Positions 34,047-42,440 of a stretch of DNA of 64,000 bases are shown piece by piece. The DNA is from a virus. Under the pieces are notes generated by a model that was given only the letters and a program-made list of their open reading frames with translations, was not told where the DNA came from and did no database searches. The stretch covers positions 62,001 to 126,000 of the IMG/VR virus record IMGVR_UViG_3300028800_000059; one strand, given 5' to 3'. The translations under genes were made by a program, and so were the position numbers. Each line of letters starts with the position of its first letter. The stretch's first letter is position 1.

Positions 34047-34971
34047 TTTGACCCTCCCGATATTTTTTCATAATTACATCCTTCCAAGCTGGAACACGAT
34101 CATATTGATGGACCAAACAGAAGGGCTCCTTGGCTTGTTCTAAAACAGTATCTCCCTTTTCATCATCATATTGCAGCATTGGATAAATCAATTCATCTGG
34201 CCACAACACAGGTTCAGAATTGAATTCCAAAAGATTTGGAGCAAAGCCTCCAATCTTAGAAGGATCGGCTACCGTGCCTGCCTGACAACACCAGCCATCA
34301 TCATGATTATTTACTAACGTGATATCACTCCATGGCGCCATGGATAGCAAAACATTCAAGGCTGCCTGGTCTGGATTATGAATTTCATTATTTACAGAAA
34401 GAAGCCAAATATTATGAAACAGGTCTCGCATATATTCGGCATGACCAGCAATCGTACCAGCATTAACGATTGGCTTATCTTTCATTGCCTGTTGAACAAC
34501 AGGCCCAAAAGATTGCAACATATTGTTATAACCCCAAGGCTCGTCCTTATATTTCAGGCCTTCAGACCCAACATTGATTTTTGCTGGACCGTCTTCACCA
34601 AGATTTTCTTCCAACCATTTGGAAGGATTTGTTTGAAACACCACATCTTTAACATCTGTCGCAATGATATATCTCAGAGTATCAAATTGATCCTTAGGAA
34701 TCTGATTTAAGAAATACCACATATGCAAGAAACGATATGTAACAATAGAGAAAGGAGGTGTATGAACAAACCTCCTATTGGCATCATCCTTCTCAAACGT
34801 AAAAAGAGTGAAATTTCGTTTCAGAAGTTCATCGGCAGTGTCGAAGTCCATATTATAAACAACGGCAGCCTTGAGACCTGTGAAACCAGAACGATCAATA
34901 GATACGGCCCATGGTTCAATTTGATCCCATGTGTAATTTGTAATAGAGCCAAAAATTAGGTCTTGTTTCAT
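34033..34971 (-). CDS. Glycosyltransferase-like protein
   Basis: A 312-residue protein starting MKQDLIFGSITNYT. A nucleotide-sugar type GT-A core is suggested by AVVYNMDFD near 37 and IIATDVKDVVF near 103, where TDVKD sits as a DxD-like site. HNPDQAALN (about 202) resembles the acceptor helix of GT8- or DUF616-type enzymes. It lies inside the glycan island with coupled starts. Confidence 0.65.
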   Translation of the reverse strand: MKQDLIFGSITNYTWDQIEPWAVSIDRSGFTGLKAAVVYNMDFDTADELLKRNFTLFTFEKDDANRRFVHTPPFSIVTYRFLHMWYFLNQIPKDQFDTLRYIIATDVKDVVFQTNPSKWLEENLGEDGPAKINVGSEGLKYKDEPWGYNNMLQSFGPVVQQAMKDKPIVNAGTIAGHAEYMRDLFHNIWLLSVNNEIHNPDQAALNVLLSMAPWSDITLVNNHDDGWCCQAGTVADPSKIGGFAPNLLEFNSEPVLWPDELIYPMLQYDDEKGDTVLEQAKEPFCLVHQYDRVPAWKDVIMKKYREGQNASA

Positions 34972-35141
34972 CCTGTTATTTCCTTTTCTTTTTTCTTTCG
35001 CCAATCTCGATATCGTAACCAGTCTCCCTCATGTACCCAAATCCAAACACAATCTCCGCGATGATACATTGGAGTTTTGCGAATTTCATCCGCTGATTTT
35101 CCGGTGTCGTCATATTCAAAAAGAGGAGAATCGTCGCTCAT
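34968..35141 (-). CDS. Small hypothetical protein
   Basis: A 57-residue protein starting MSDDSPLFEYDD, ending in a Lys-rich tail. ATG 35141 overlaps the upstream TGA (ATGA); an in-frame ATG at 35153 is possible. Tryptophan-rich middle (CVWIWVHEGDWLRYRDW). Not recognised. Confidence 0.5.
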   Translation of the reverse strand: MSDDSPLFEYDDTGKSADEIRKTPMYHRGDCVWIWVHEGDWLRYRDWRKKKEKEITG

Positions 35142-35908
35142 ATTTGATGCCATGGCAGGTCGTGATTGATAGAAGCATAATATTCTTTATATTTTTGATT
35201 TCCTTGTTCAAAAAATTCCTTAGTAACAGAATTTGGATTGCCATCAAGTCTATAATTAAGAGTGTGCAATCCACTGGTGCCCCATGTTTCTGGTTTAGTT
35301 TGTGAGGCAACAATCTGTAAGAACCTACGGTCGGCGCCCCAACCCCAATGCCAATGATGGCCATATTCTTTCAAAAAGGATGTTTTAAAACAGAATGAAG
35401 AAGTGTCCACAAGAAAATTTGGATCATTGGCGAGAGAACACCAAACAGGCCAACGCCCGAGACTTTCGCAATTGTCAGCAAGAAGATAATTGCCTTTTAC
35501 ATCTACAATTTTGCGAAGTGAATATGCCCAATCCCACTTGTTGATTTCGATTGCTTCGATTAAAGATTCAACATGGGTTGGTTCATAGAAATTATCTTCG
35601 TCCAGAAACAACACATAATCATCATCGACCAAATGCGAAAACGCTGCATAGACGCGATGGCCATAGAACCCATGGCCACCTACGTTATTAGCTAAAAGGG
35701 AAACCTCAATTTTTTTGGATGGATTAAGATATTTTTCTTCTTTTGATCCTGACATTACATTTGGAAAACTTGATAAACCATCACACACCAAAAGATGCCG
35801 AAGATTGTCATAAGTTTGAGATTGAACAGAATCGATAGCATCAGCAAGCGTTTCTTTGCCTATAGTTGGTGTAATGACAACAGCCGATTTCAAAATTTTC
35901 AAATCCAT
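35138..35908 (-). CDS. Glycosyltransferase family 2
   Basis: A 256-residue GT-A enzyme. It opens SAVVITPTIGKETLADAIDS (8-27), has nucleotide-binding VCDG near 41, and the DxD metal site FLDEDNFYEP (about 103-112). It has a Trp/His-rich acceptor region (HHWHWGWGADRRF). No membrane anchor is visible. First sugar-transfer gene of the cluster in transcription order. Confidence 0.82.
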   Translation of the reverse strand: MDLKILKSAVVITPTIGKETLADAIDSVQSQTYDNLRHLLVCDGLSSFPNVMSGSKEEKYLNPSKKIEVSLLANNVGGHGFYGHRVYAAFSHLVDDDYVLFLDEDNFYEPTHVESLIEAIEINKWDWAYSLRKIVDVKGNYLLADNCESLGRWPVWCSLANDPNFLVDTSSFCFKTSFLKEYGHHWHWGWGADRRFLQIVASQTKPETWGTSGLHTLNYRLDGNPNSVTKEFFEQGNQKYKEYYASINHDLPWHQI

Positions 35909-35910
35909 TT

Positions 35911-36105
35911 TTATTCCTGTAGAAGGATTTTGTTTTCATTAGAATCTAAATTTTCAAAATGTAATCCTTCTCCCATTTTTTCTTTTAATTCTTCGAAGGA
36001 ATTACATACCAAAACAATTTTACTGGTGACGCTAGTGTGTCTTGTGCAAGACCACTTATCTGTTGCCTTATTATAACTAATGGCAAATTCTACTACTTCT
36101 TCCAT
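35911..36105 (-). CDS. Small hypothetical protein
   Basis: A 64-residue protein (MEEVVEFAISYNKATDKWSC) with mixed alpha/beta pattern. It lies between the GT2 gene and another small gene with no gap. Not recognised. Confidence 0.5.
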   Translation of the reverse strand: MEEVVEFAISYNKATDKWSCTRHTSVTSKIVLVCNSFEELKEKMGEGLHFENLDSNENKILLQE

Positions 36106-36417
36106 TTATTCGCCTTCCTTTGCCACAATATCAGAAGGCATCTTGGCGTCCTTCGTGTTTCTATCGTGATTTGGCCATTTGCTTCGACTCCAATGTGCGG
36201 AGACATGCCCTTCCGCCAAGGACTGATTTGCTTCCATGCCTTTTGGTGTGTAACCTTTTTGCCAGGCAGCAAGTTTCGCCATTGTCCTGTCCAATACACT
36301 TCGTTCCCGGCGCATCAACTTACAGATATAAGGATTGACGTTAGGTCGTTCGCCCTTCGAAATATATTTGCCCTTGGAATTTCCAGAGATAACAGTTTTT
36401 TCAACAGTTGCTTTCAT
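36106..36417 (-). CDS. Small basic protein
   Basis: A 103-residue, Lys/Arg-rich protein (MKATVEKTVISGNSKGKYIS). Its composition would suit nucleic acid binding, but no domain is recognised. It directly abuts the gene at 35911. Confidence 0.55.
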   Translation of the reverse strand: MKATVEKTVISGNSKGKYISKGERPNVNPYICKLMRRERSVLDRTMAKLAAWQKGYTPKGMEANQSLAEGHVSAHWSRSKWPNHDRNTKDAKMPSDIVAKEGE

Positions 36418-36420
36418 ATT

Positions 36421-36654
36421 TTACCATCCATAATGTTGTCTGTGCCAGCCATAATATCCATAACGATAACTATAATCGTGTAGTGGATATGGATAATAAT
36501 ATTGAGGAATTGGCGCCACATACACTTGAGGAACTTGATAATAATAAGTTCCGTATGACCCGTCTTGATAATAGACGGGCGCACAGGCTCCGATACACAG
36601 AGCCATGGCAATATATGCCAACCAATTGATAAATTTTCGCATTCCCATAATCAT
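36421..36654 (-). CDS. Tyr-rich small lipoprotein
   Basis: A 77-residue protein with a lipoprotein signal: hydrophobic WLAYIAMALCIGACAP, with IGAC as lipobox and Cys24 as the likely lipidated residue. The mature part is dominated by Tyr and Pro (QYYYPYPLHDYSYRYGYYGW). ATG 36654 has AAGGA at 8 nt. Phage lipoproteins often act in superinfection exclusion; this is inferred, not shown. Confidence 0.65.
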   Translation of the reverse strand: MIMGMRKFINWLAYIAMALCIGACAPVYYQDGSYGTYYYQVPQVYVAPIPQYYYPYPLHDYSYRYGYYGWHRQHYGW

Positions 36655-36674
36655 ACACTAATTCCTTGGTAATA

Positions 36675-37589
36675 TCAAACAGGAAATTTATTGAGACCTA
36701 GGTATTTTTTAAGTTGTTCAGGATCAAGAGGATTTTTTCCATCGCCAGTAGAACCAAATCCACCAGTTCGACTTGTGGTTCTTTGAGGTTTCATTCCTAC
36801 TTCTAAAATACTATGTGGAGGCACAATCTGTTTCAACATACCCTGACAAACTCGGGTGTTGTTTTTGATGTTTACGGCTTGATCCGTCGTCAACAAGACA
36901 TGGACCTCTTCTTTGAAGTCAGCATCAATAATACCAACACCATTTACAAGATGAAGTCCTTCCTTTAAGGAAATACCAGATCGCGAAAATAATTCGACAT
37001 AATATCCTGGTTGTATATTGAATATTATGTTTGTCGGTACCATCACTCGTTCGCTAGGATATATCGTGAGACTTCCATCGATAGGATCAAAGTTTCGAGT
37101 ATAGGACTTAGGTTCATCTGCCCGCCAAACCTTACATTCCTGTTTTCCATCCGAAGAAAAAACCATATCAAAACAGGCTGAATCTTCGGTGGCGAAAACA
37201 GGAAGAGGAACATTGGGATGACAACGATAGGTTTGTAATCCAATGGCTCCATGATTCCATGGAAGGACCTGCATATAATTTGCTTGTTCTAACTTACCAG
37301 GAAGCAAATCTGATTTTTTAGAGGGAACAAGGAATCCTGGATCGGGATCATCATGAAATAATTGTGGAGCCCTCATGATATATCCATCTGGTCCAATCCA
37401 ACAATGATTGATAGGGTCCCAGGTTATCTTAACAGTGCTACTAACCAAGGATTCCCCGGAGTTGTTCGCCACTATCGTCGGAGACATGCTCGCTGGAGTT
37501 CCACAGAATGGTGTTAGACAAGGGCTGGTGTTGGCGTCCACTAATACCTTCTCGCCGTTCAACCACCGATCCATCTTCGTATCGTTCAT
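36675..37589 (-). CDS. dut: dUTPase with a long N-terminal extension
   Basis: A 304-residue protein. Residues ~125-285 form a trimeric-type dUTPase: motif I FATEDSACFDM, motif II FSRSGIS, motif III NGVGIIDADF, motif IV RVCQGMLKQIV, and the flexible motif V RTGGFGSTG. The ~125-residue N-terminal extension is unusual and not recognised. ATG 37589 has a strong TAGGAG site, so the first 50 codons overlap the regA reading frame by 149 nt. The enzyme keeps uracil out of phage DNA and feeds dUMP to dTMP synthesis. Confidence 0.85.
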   Translation of the reverse strand: MNDTKMDRWLNGEKVLVDANTSPCLTPFCGTPASMSPTIVANNSGESLVSSTVKITWDPINHCWIGPDGYIMRAPQLFHDDPDPGFLVPSKKSDLLPGKLEQANYMQVLPWNHGAIGLQTYRCHPNVPLPVFATEDSACFDMVFSSDGKQECKVWRADEPKSYTRNFDPIDGSLTIYPSERVMVPTNIIFNIQPGYYVELFSRSGISLKEGLHLVNGVGIIDADFKEEVHVLLTTDQAVNIKNNTRVCQGMLKQIVPPHSILEVGMKPQRTTSRTGGFGSTGDGKNPLDPEQLKKYLGLNKFPV

Positions 37590-38001
37590 CTTTTTTCACT
37601 CCTATCTTTTTTCCAATACTATATTTTGCCTGTAGATTCCATTCGCTCTTTTCGCGAAACGGAAGAATTTTTAACTGTGCAATAGGTATAACTGGTTCTT
37701 TTGATTTGTTGCCATCAACCAATTTCAATAGATTCCACTCTGCCAAGAGATTGGCAATAGTGTTTCGTCGTGCCACATCATTTTCGGATATGTTTGTTGG
37801 TTTGCCATCCAACGCAAAAAGTTCCTTAAAATGTAGAAGCCAATAACGATCCTTCTTATGAAGGATGTGAACTGATTGATAAAGGGTTTTGTCTTTCTTG
37901 GAAGCCACGCCGATCCGGGTAAGAGTTTCTTTTACCTTTAAAAAATCATCGGGTTTGACCAATAGAATTTCAATTCCGTCGTCAAGAATATTACTAAACA
38001 T
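37441..38001 (-). CDS. regA: Translational repressor RegA with C-terminal extension
   Basis: A 186-residue protein. Residues 1-~135 match T4 RegA well (LLVKPDDFLKVKETLTRIG and LYQSVHILHKK are near-identical in pattern). RegA binds the start regions of early mRNAs and blocks ribosomes. T4 RegA is 122 residues; here ~50 extra residues are coded within the dUTPase start region in another frame. GGAGC precedes ATG 38001. It lies next to gp62/gp44 as in T4. Confidence 0.9.
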   Translation of the reverse strand: MFSNILDDGIEILLVKPDDFLKVKETLTRIGVASKKDKTLYQSVHILHKKDRYWLLHFKELFALDGKPTNISENDVARRNTIANLLAEWNLLKLVDGNKSKEPVIPIAQLKILPFREKSEWNLQAKYSIGKKIGVKKDERYEDGSVVERREGISGRQHQPLSNTILWNSSEHVSDDSGEQLRGILG

Positions 38002-38043
38002 AAGCTTCGCTCCATATTCATATTTTTATTGTTGTTTCAATAT

Positions 38044-38436
38044 TTAGCGGTTCCCGACTCCACCCTTGTCCATCCTTTTCCGTATTGTTTCCAAATCTTC
38101 TGGGCGCAGAATTTTCAAGGCTTCGCGGCCTTTTCTTTCTGAAAATCCATAGTATTCACATACCAAATCCAAGTCTTCCGATTTTTCAGGCTTCCACCAT
38201 TTCCTATATCCACGATCTTTCGGTAGAATTACTCCTAGGTGATAATCAAACTGCATCTGTTTATCTAAAGGCCAGCGTTTGTTCATTTCATTGGCATAAA
38301 GAACACTGTCGCGATGATAAGACAGAGCCCGATTAACTACCCAAGGCACATAATCCTTTTCTTTTTTTAATGCCTCTCGATTTTTCGACTTACAAATTGC
38401 AGGCAGAATATCATCGAAAATTGGATTGCCAGCCAT
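38044..38436 (-). CDS. 62: Clamp loader small subunit, gp62-like
   Basis: A 130-residue protein starting MAGNPIFDDILPA. The pattern WVVNRALSYHRDSVLYANEMN (split here by residue count near 33-53) and the following DYHLGVILPKDRGYRKWWK match T4 gp62, which closes the clamp-loader ring with gp44. T4 gp62 is longer (187). Start ATG 38436 overlaps the stop of the nuclease-like gene (TAATG). Confidence 0.82.
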   Translation of the reverse strand: MAGNPIFDDILPAICKSKNREALKKEKDYVPWVVNRALSYHRDSVLYANEMNKRWPLDKQMQFDYHLGVILPKDRGYRKWWKPEKSEDLDLVCEYYGFSERKGREALKILRPEDLETIRKRMDKGGVGNR

Positions 38437-38888
38437 TAATTCCAACCACTGGAGGATGCCGCCATCAATTGATCCAATATATCCTGATCGTCAATTTTAT
38501 AAATCATTTCCATTGCGTCCTGTTCGATTGGAACACACTTCATTACACGTCCATCTGATGTTTCTTTATTATAATATCTGAATTTCTTGGACGTGTCCAG
38601 TTTATAGACACAACCATCAAACTTAGATGGGTATTTCTTATTAGGAACAGCAACGAAATAAACTTCATCGGCCTTCATAACTTTCCAAGATTGATCGTCC
38701 TTAAACGTAAAGGCACCCTCTTTGACCCAAGGAACCTGAGTTTTCACTTCGACTCTTTTACCATCGATCAAAAAATCTTTTTCAAGGTCCCACCAATCTC
38801 CAATCACGACAAGTCGGCCAACGGACTCCAATAGAGTTCGTATAATAATTTCACCAATTTGTCCCATAGTTTGTTTTTTGTCGGTCAT
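38436..38888 (-). CDS. PD-(D/E)xK-like nuclease fold protein between clamp-loader genes
   Basis: A 150-residue protein starting MTDKKQTMGQIGE. Helix GEIIIRTLL (with E), strand EKDFLIDG (D) and strand KRVEVKTQ (ExK) give the typical PD-(D/E)xK order. A C-terminal part around DEVYFVAVPNKKYPS fits the same fold. It could be a small nuclease or a DNA-binding relic. ATG 38888 overlaps the gp44 stop (TAATG). It is inserted where T4 has gp44 directly followed by gp62. Confidence 0.65.
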   Translation of the reverse strand: MTDKKQTMGQIGEIIIRTLLESVGRLVVIGDWWDLEKDFLIDGKRVEVKTQVPWVKEGAFTFKDDQSWKVMKADEVYFVAVPNKKYPSKFDGCVYKLDTSKKFRYYNKETSDGRVMKCVPIEQDAMEMIYKIDDQDILDQLMAASSSGWN

Positions 38889-39841
38889 TATATCCACTCC
38901 ACACCAATCATAAGTTCGGTCAGACAAGCCACCGCGTTCAATTCTAAATCAGCCACAAATGCCGCCTTATACATATAATCAGCCAACGTCACAACCAATT
39001 GCGGAACGCTTCCTGGCTTCACCATGTCATAAGCCTTATCGTAAATCTGCCGAAACAGTTTCGTCCAGTCGGCGTCATTGTTTTGCCCGGCCCATTTTCT
39101 CATGCCAATAAAATCTTTGGCCTTCAAAAATTTGACCAATTCTCCGAGATTGATTTCTTGAACCTGAGCCAGAATACCAACATCGATATTTCCATTACCT
39201 TGTTTGGAATATCGTTGAAGTTCGCCAATGATCCGACGATAATCTGGAAAATGTTTCTTGATTAACTCGACAACAACTGACTTATCAAACGTCACATTTT
39301 CGGCCTTTAGAATTTCCGAGATACGAGCGAAAAATTGTTTGGCCATTTCTGGCTTTTCAGAATTTTTCAAATGAAAATCAACAATCGCCATTCTTGAATG
39401 AAGGGCTGGAATGATTCGATCTTTATAATTTGCCGTAAAGACGAAAGAACAATTCTGAGAAAATTCTTCGATGGCGCCACGTAGCGCGGGTTGAGTTGAT
39501 TGAGCATTAAGATAATCAGCTTCATCCAAAATAATAACTTTACGCCCACCAGTCAGAGACATGGCCGAGGCATATTGCACAATATTAGTCCGAAGTGTTT
39601 CGATGTTGCCATTCATCGAAGCATTGATTAGATAGTGATCTAGACCAATTTCTTCACAAATAGCCCGGGCAGCCGTAGTTTTCCCCATCCCAGGTCCACC
39701 AGTGAACATGAGATTAGGAACTTCTCGGTCGTCAACAATTTTTTGAAGTGTGTTTTTTAAATGTGCCGGGAGAATACAATCAGCTATCTTGTGGGGCCGA
39801 TATTTTTCCACCCACAAAAATTCATTCTCATTGATATCCAT
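38888..39841 (-). CDS. 44: Clamp loader ATPase subunit, gp44-like
   Basis: A 317-residue AAA+ ATPase (T4 gp44 is 319). The Walker A motif is FTGGPGMGKTTAARA (about 46-60), Walker B VIILDEADYL (about 101-110), sensor 1 FTANYKDRI, and arginine finger region LHSRMA (about 147). It opens the gp45 ring and loads it at primer ends. GGAAGGT Shine-Dalgarno before ATG. Confidence 0.93.
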   Translation of the reverse strand: MDINENEFLWVEKYRPHKIADCILPAHLKNTLQKIVDDREVPNLMFTGGPGMGKTTAARAICEEIGLDHYLINASMNGNIETLRTNIVQYASAMSLTGGRKVIILDEADYLNAQSTQPALRGAIEEFSQNCSFVFTANYKDRIIPALHSRMAIVDFHLKNSEKPEMAKQFFARISEILKAENVTFDKSVVVELIKKHFPDYRRIIGELQRYSKQGNGNIDVGILAQVQEINLGELVKFLKAKDFIGMRKWAGQNNDADWTKLFRQIYDKAYDMVKPGSVPQLVVTLADYMYKAAFVADLELNAVACLTELMIGVEWI

Positions 39842-39844
39842 AAT

Positions 39845-40051
39845 CTACCTTCCATAATTTATTTTTATTAGGCCTAAAATTTCTGCGCTATGTCCTGACG
39901 GAATACCAGCACAATCTCTCAAGTTTTCCCATAATTGAGTTCCATTAAGAACTGGTCTATCGGCTGTCCAATGGGCAGCAAAATAAAGTTGTCTCACTGC
40001 CGAACAAAGAAGATCATATTTTTTCTCATAATTAATTTCTTCGTCTGTCAT
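39845..40051 (-). CDS. Small hypothetical protein
   Basis: A 68-residue protein starting MTDEEINYEKKYDLL, largely helical at the N-terminus with a CAGIPSGHSAEI segment near the end. ATG 40051 follows the MazG-like stop by 1 nt. Not recognised. Confidence 0.55.
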   Translation of the reverse strand: MTDEEINYEKKYDLLCSAVRQLYFAAHWTADRPVLNGTQLWENLRDCAGIPSGHSAEILGLIKINYGR

Positions 40052-40052
40052 T

Positions 40053-40469
40053 TTAATCCTCACGAACTCGCTGTGGAAAATTCTCGCGTTCCGAAACCTC
40101 ATTGAATTTATGTCTAACGCAATCAGCCATTCGCAAGCCTAAATGTTCCGCGAGCAAATCAAGATAGGCATACACATCACCAATTTCATCGGCAATGTCT
40201 TGAACGGCCTGTTCGCGAGTCTTTGGTCCTTTTGATTGGACCATACCATCTTCAAGGCGTCTTAGTTTCTTGACGGCATTGCAGACTTCTCCTGCCTCGC
40301 CAGCAAGAGCATTAGACCAATCGACAACACTCCAATGAGTTCCTTTGTGCCAAACCTTGGATCGTTCTCGGCTTACTGCCGAAAATTCATCAAAGGTTAG
40401 AGGAGATTTAAATCTCATTCCTGGCCGAGCAATTGAATCCTTTTCAGGCTCCTGGCGTTGCTGGTTCAC
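40053..40469 (-). CDS. MazG-like nucleotide pyrophosphohydrolase
   Basis: A 138-residue all-helical protein. It shows the MazG/dCTPase metal motif ExxE12-28ExxD: ALAGEAGEVCNAVKKL (about 53-68) and IADEIGDVYAYLDLL (about 91-105). It hydrolyses dNTPs or ppGpp-type nucleotides and could remove unwanted dNTPs. The start is GTG 40469 with AAGGA upstream, overlapping the previous gene by 26 nt; ATG 40418 is an alternative. Confidence 0.82.
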   Translation of the reverse strand: MNQQRQEPEKDSIARPGMRFKSPLTFDEFSAVSRERSKVWHKGTHWSVVDWSNALAGEAGEVCNAVKKLRRLEDGMVQSKGPKTREQAVQDIADEIGDVYAYLDLLAEHLGLRMADCVRHKFNEVSERENFPQRVRED

Positions 40470-40647
40470 CTGGCTGTCCTTTCCCTTTTTCTTTTTGAAC
40501 TTGATCCCAAAAACTATTTTGCATTGCCTGATGAATTGAATTCACAACATCATCGAATTTCCCTTTGGCACTAAATCCACCGACATTACCAATATATAAA
40601 TCATCTGGTATTGTTGAATAAATCGTTGCTGTAACATGAATTGTCAT
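40444..40647 (-). CDS. Small phage protein, paralog of the adjacent gene
   Basis: A 67-residue protein (MTIHVTATIYSTIPDDLYIG). The core GNVGGFSAKGKFDDVVNSIHQ matches GKVGRFAVASSNFNDVVDAVE in the next gene upstream, so the two are tandem paralogs. The C-terminus is Pro/Gly-rich. Function unknown. Confidence 0.6.
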   Translation of the reverse strand: MTIHVTATIYSTIPDDLYIGNVGGFSAKGKFDDVVNSIHQAMQNSFWDQVQKEKGKGQPGEPATPGA

Positions 40648-40651
40648 AAAA

Positions 40652-41011
40652 TTATTCTCCTTTTGTTTCTTGTTCTACTGCATCAGGAAAATTACCGTCT
40701 TGAAATGGATTTCCTTCTGCCCAAATATCATCCGTCAATTCACTTCCATCTAATAGTGGAAGAGTTTCTGGATCGTTTGTTTTCAATACATCTACTCCTA
40801 AATCACTTTCTAGATTGACTCCTAAACTTTCATAAGTCTTAGATCGTAATTCGTGAAATTGTTGTAACCATGCCGTTTCAACAGCATCAACAACATCATT
40901 AAAATTAGAACTTGCAACAGCAAATCTTCCCACTTTACCGGCAAATACTCTATCAAAAGGAATTGATTCGTTTTGAATTTTTTCAATCACAGCATTTAAT
41001 TCAAACAACAT
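40652..41011 (-). CDS. Phage protein, paralog of the adjacent gene, with acidic tail
   Basis: A 119-residue protein. The N-terminal ~55 residues share the FxxVxxGxVGxF...FxDVVxxxxxxW pattern with the downstream gene. The C-terminal half is acidic and probably disordered. It abuts the sliding clamp stop. An interaction with the clamp is possible from position only. Confidence 0.6.
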   Translation of the reverse strand: MLFELNAVIEKIQNESIPFDRVFAGKVGRFAVASSNFNDVVDAVETAWLQQFHELRSKTYESLGVNLESDLGVDVLKTNDPETLPLLDGSELTDDIWAEGNPFQDGNFPDAVEQETKGE

Positions 41012-41718
41012 TATTCTACCCCTTTGCCTTGTTTCTTTTCACCAAACCAAGTTTCTTTTTCAGTAGTGACCCAATATTGTAAATTATTGGCCTTAAAATG
41101 TGCCATACCTTTGGCAGTCACAGTTACATCATAGGTCTTTGGAAGCATTTTCCAATTTTCTCTCTTGAACACAAATTCGAATGGTGTTCCAGATGGCGCC
41201 TTTCCTAACTCTACTGTATCTTCATGTGCCGAATCATTCTTGATATCCATCGTTACTAACGATAACGTTTTTCCATCGCTGCGGAAAATGATGTTCGGAC
41301 TGTGAAGAATGTCTGCCATTCTAAGAACCCAATTCAAATCTTTTTCATCCAATTTGATTTCAAGGTCTTTGCTTGGAAGAACCAAGGCCTTCTTTGGCGG
41401 AGAGATAATTAGATTTGGTGCTGCCAGACGATATTTGACTTTTGATTTCCCAGAATGTCCTACAATCGTGATTTGATTTTGATCGTCTTTATCGAGGACA
41501 AGATCAACCAAATCTTCGTCTTCGGAAAGAATGCTTAGAAAATCACCTAATGCATAAATGCGAATTTGAAATGGAAAACTTTCTTTCACAACAGCCGATC
41601 CCATAATCACTTTGTTGGGATGGATTGTAGATAGAACGTTCCCTTCCTCGATTACAATTCCCGAATTGATTTCAGAAAAATTCTTGAGGATAACTAAAGT
41701 CTCGTCAGATAATTTCAT
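41011..41718 (-). CDS. 45: Sliding clamp, gp45-like
   Basis: A 235-residue protein, close to T4 gp45 (228). The start MKLSDETLVILKNFSEIN and the end region TAKGMAHFKANNLQYWVTTE match the PCNA-like gp45 fold. It is the processivity factor for gp43 and, in T4, the activator of gp55-dependent late transcription. AGGAG Shine-Dalgarno 5 nt before ATG. Confidence 0.92.
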   Translation of the reverse strand: MKLSDETLVILKNFSEINSGIVIEEGNVLSTIHPNKVIMGSAVVKESFPFQIRIYALGDFLSILSEDEDLVDLVLDKDDQNQITIVGHSGKSKVKYRLAAPNLIISPPKKALVLPSKDLEIKLDEKDLNWVLRMADILHSPNIIFRSDGKTLSLVTMDIKNDSAHEDTVELGKAPSGTPFEFVFKRENWKMLPKTYDVTVTAKGMAHFKANNLQYWVTTEKETWFGEKKQGKGVE

Positions 41719-41726
41719 TATATCTC

Positions 41727-42440
41727 CTATTTTTCAGATGTATTAATAAGTTTATCAGAACCTCTTAATGCCGTCAATGCATATTTTACATTAACATGAA
41801 GTTCCTCTAGTGAATTAGTTTCTCGGTCGTTTTCGATTTCCCAATCAGGAGTGATTCCTACCCACGACCATTCGGAAGGATGAATGCCATAAAGTTCCTG
41901 AGGATTTTTTAATTTTATGTCCAACAAAGCTTTGGCTATGGTATATTCGTTCTGACGTACAGTTCCTGCCATCATACGATTATATTGATAGGCATAATCC
42001 CACCATTCTGGAAGTTCTTTCTTTCGAACATGAATGACGAAACCCTTATTACGTTTGATAACGTCAATTTCGTTTGGGAAACGACAGTCCGTAATTACAA
42101 CATCCCCGCTTTTTCCTAGAAGTCTTTTTTCCAGTGAAGCAATCCAAATATCTTTATGGAAATGATTTCGAAAAACTTCTGTTCCAAAATGTTGAAGCAC
42201 CCAACGCGGAGTCACTTCATGATCCAATCGAAGGGACCACCATTCGTCTCTGGCTTCACGAAATTCTCGACTTTCTTCGGTGATACCTTCTAGTAATTCT
42301 CGATTCCATCCAAACACCGCTGCCACTACATCTTTCAACGGAGAGGCAAAACTTTCTTTTTGGAAACCACAAGATTCAACAAGATAATCGCCAACGGCGT
42401 TCTTACCGCTACCGATAAGTCCTACTACACCAATGATCAT
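41727..42440 (-). CDS. 1: Deoxynucleoside monophosphate kinase, gp1-like
   Basis: A 237-residue P-loop kinase. Walker A is GLIGSGKNAVGD (7-18), followed by FASPLKDVV (substrate region) and the VITDCRFPNE strand (about 113-122). T4 gp1 phosphorylates dTMP, dGMP and hydroxymethyl-dCMP. Here it feeds dNDP pools together with dUTPase and the deaminase. Confidence 0.88.
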   Translation of the reverse strand: MIIGVVGLIGSGKNAVGDYLVESCGFQKESFASPLKDVVAAVFGWNRELLEGITEESREFREARDEWWSLRLDHEVTPRWVLQHFGTEVFRNHFHKDIWIASLEKRLLGKSGDVVITDCRFPNEIDVIKRNKGFVIHVRKKELPEWWDYAYQYNRMMAGTVRQNEYTIAKALLDIKLKNPQELYGIHPSEWSWVGITPDWEIENDRETNSLEELHVNVKYALTALRGSDKLINTSEK

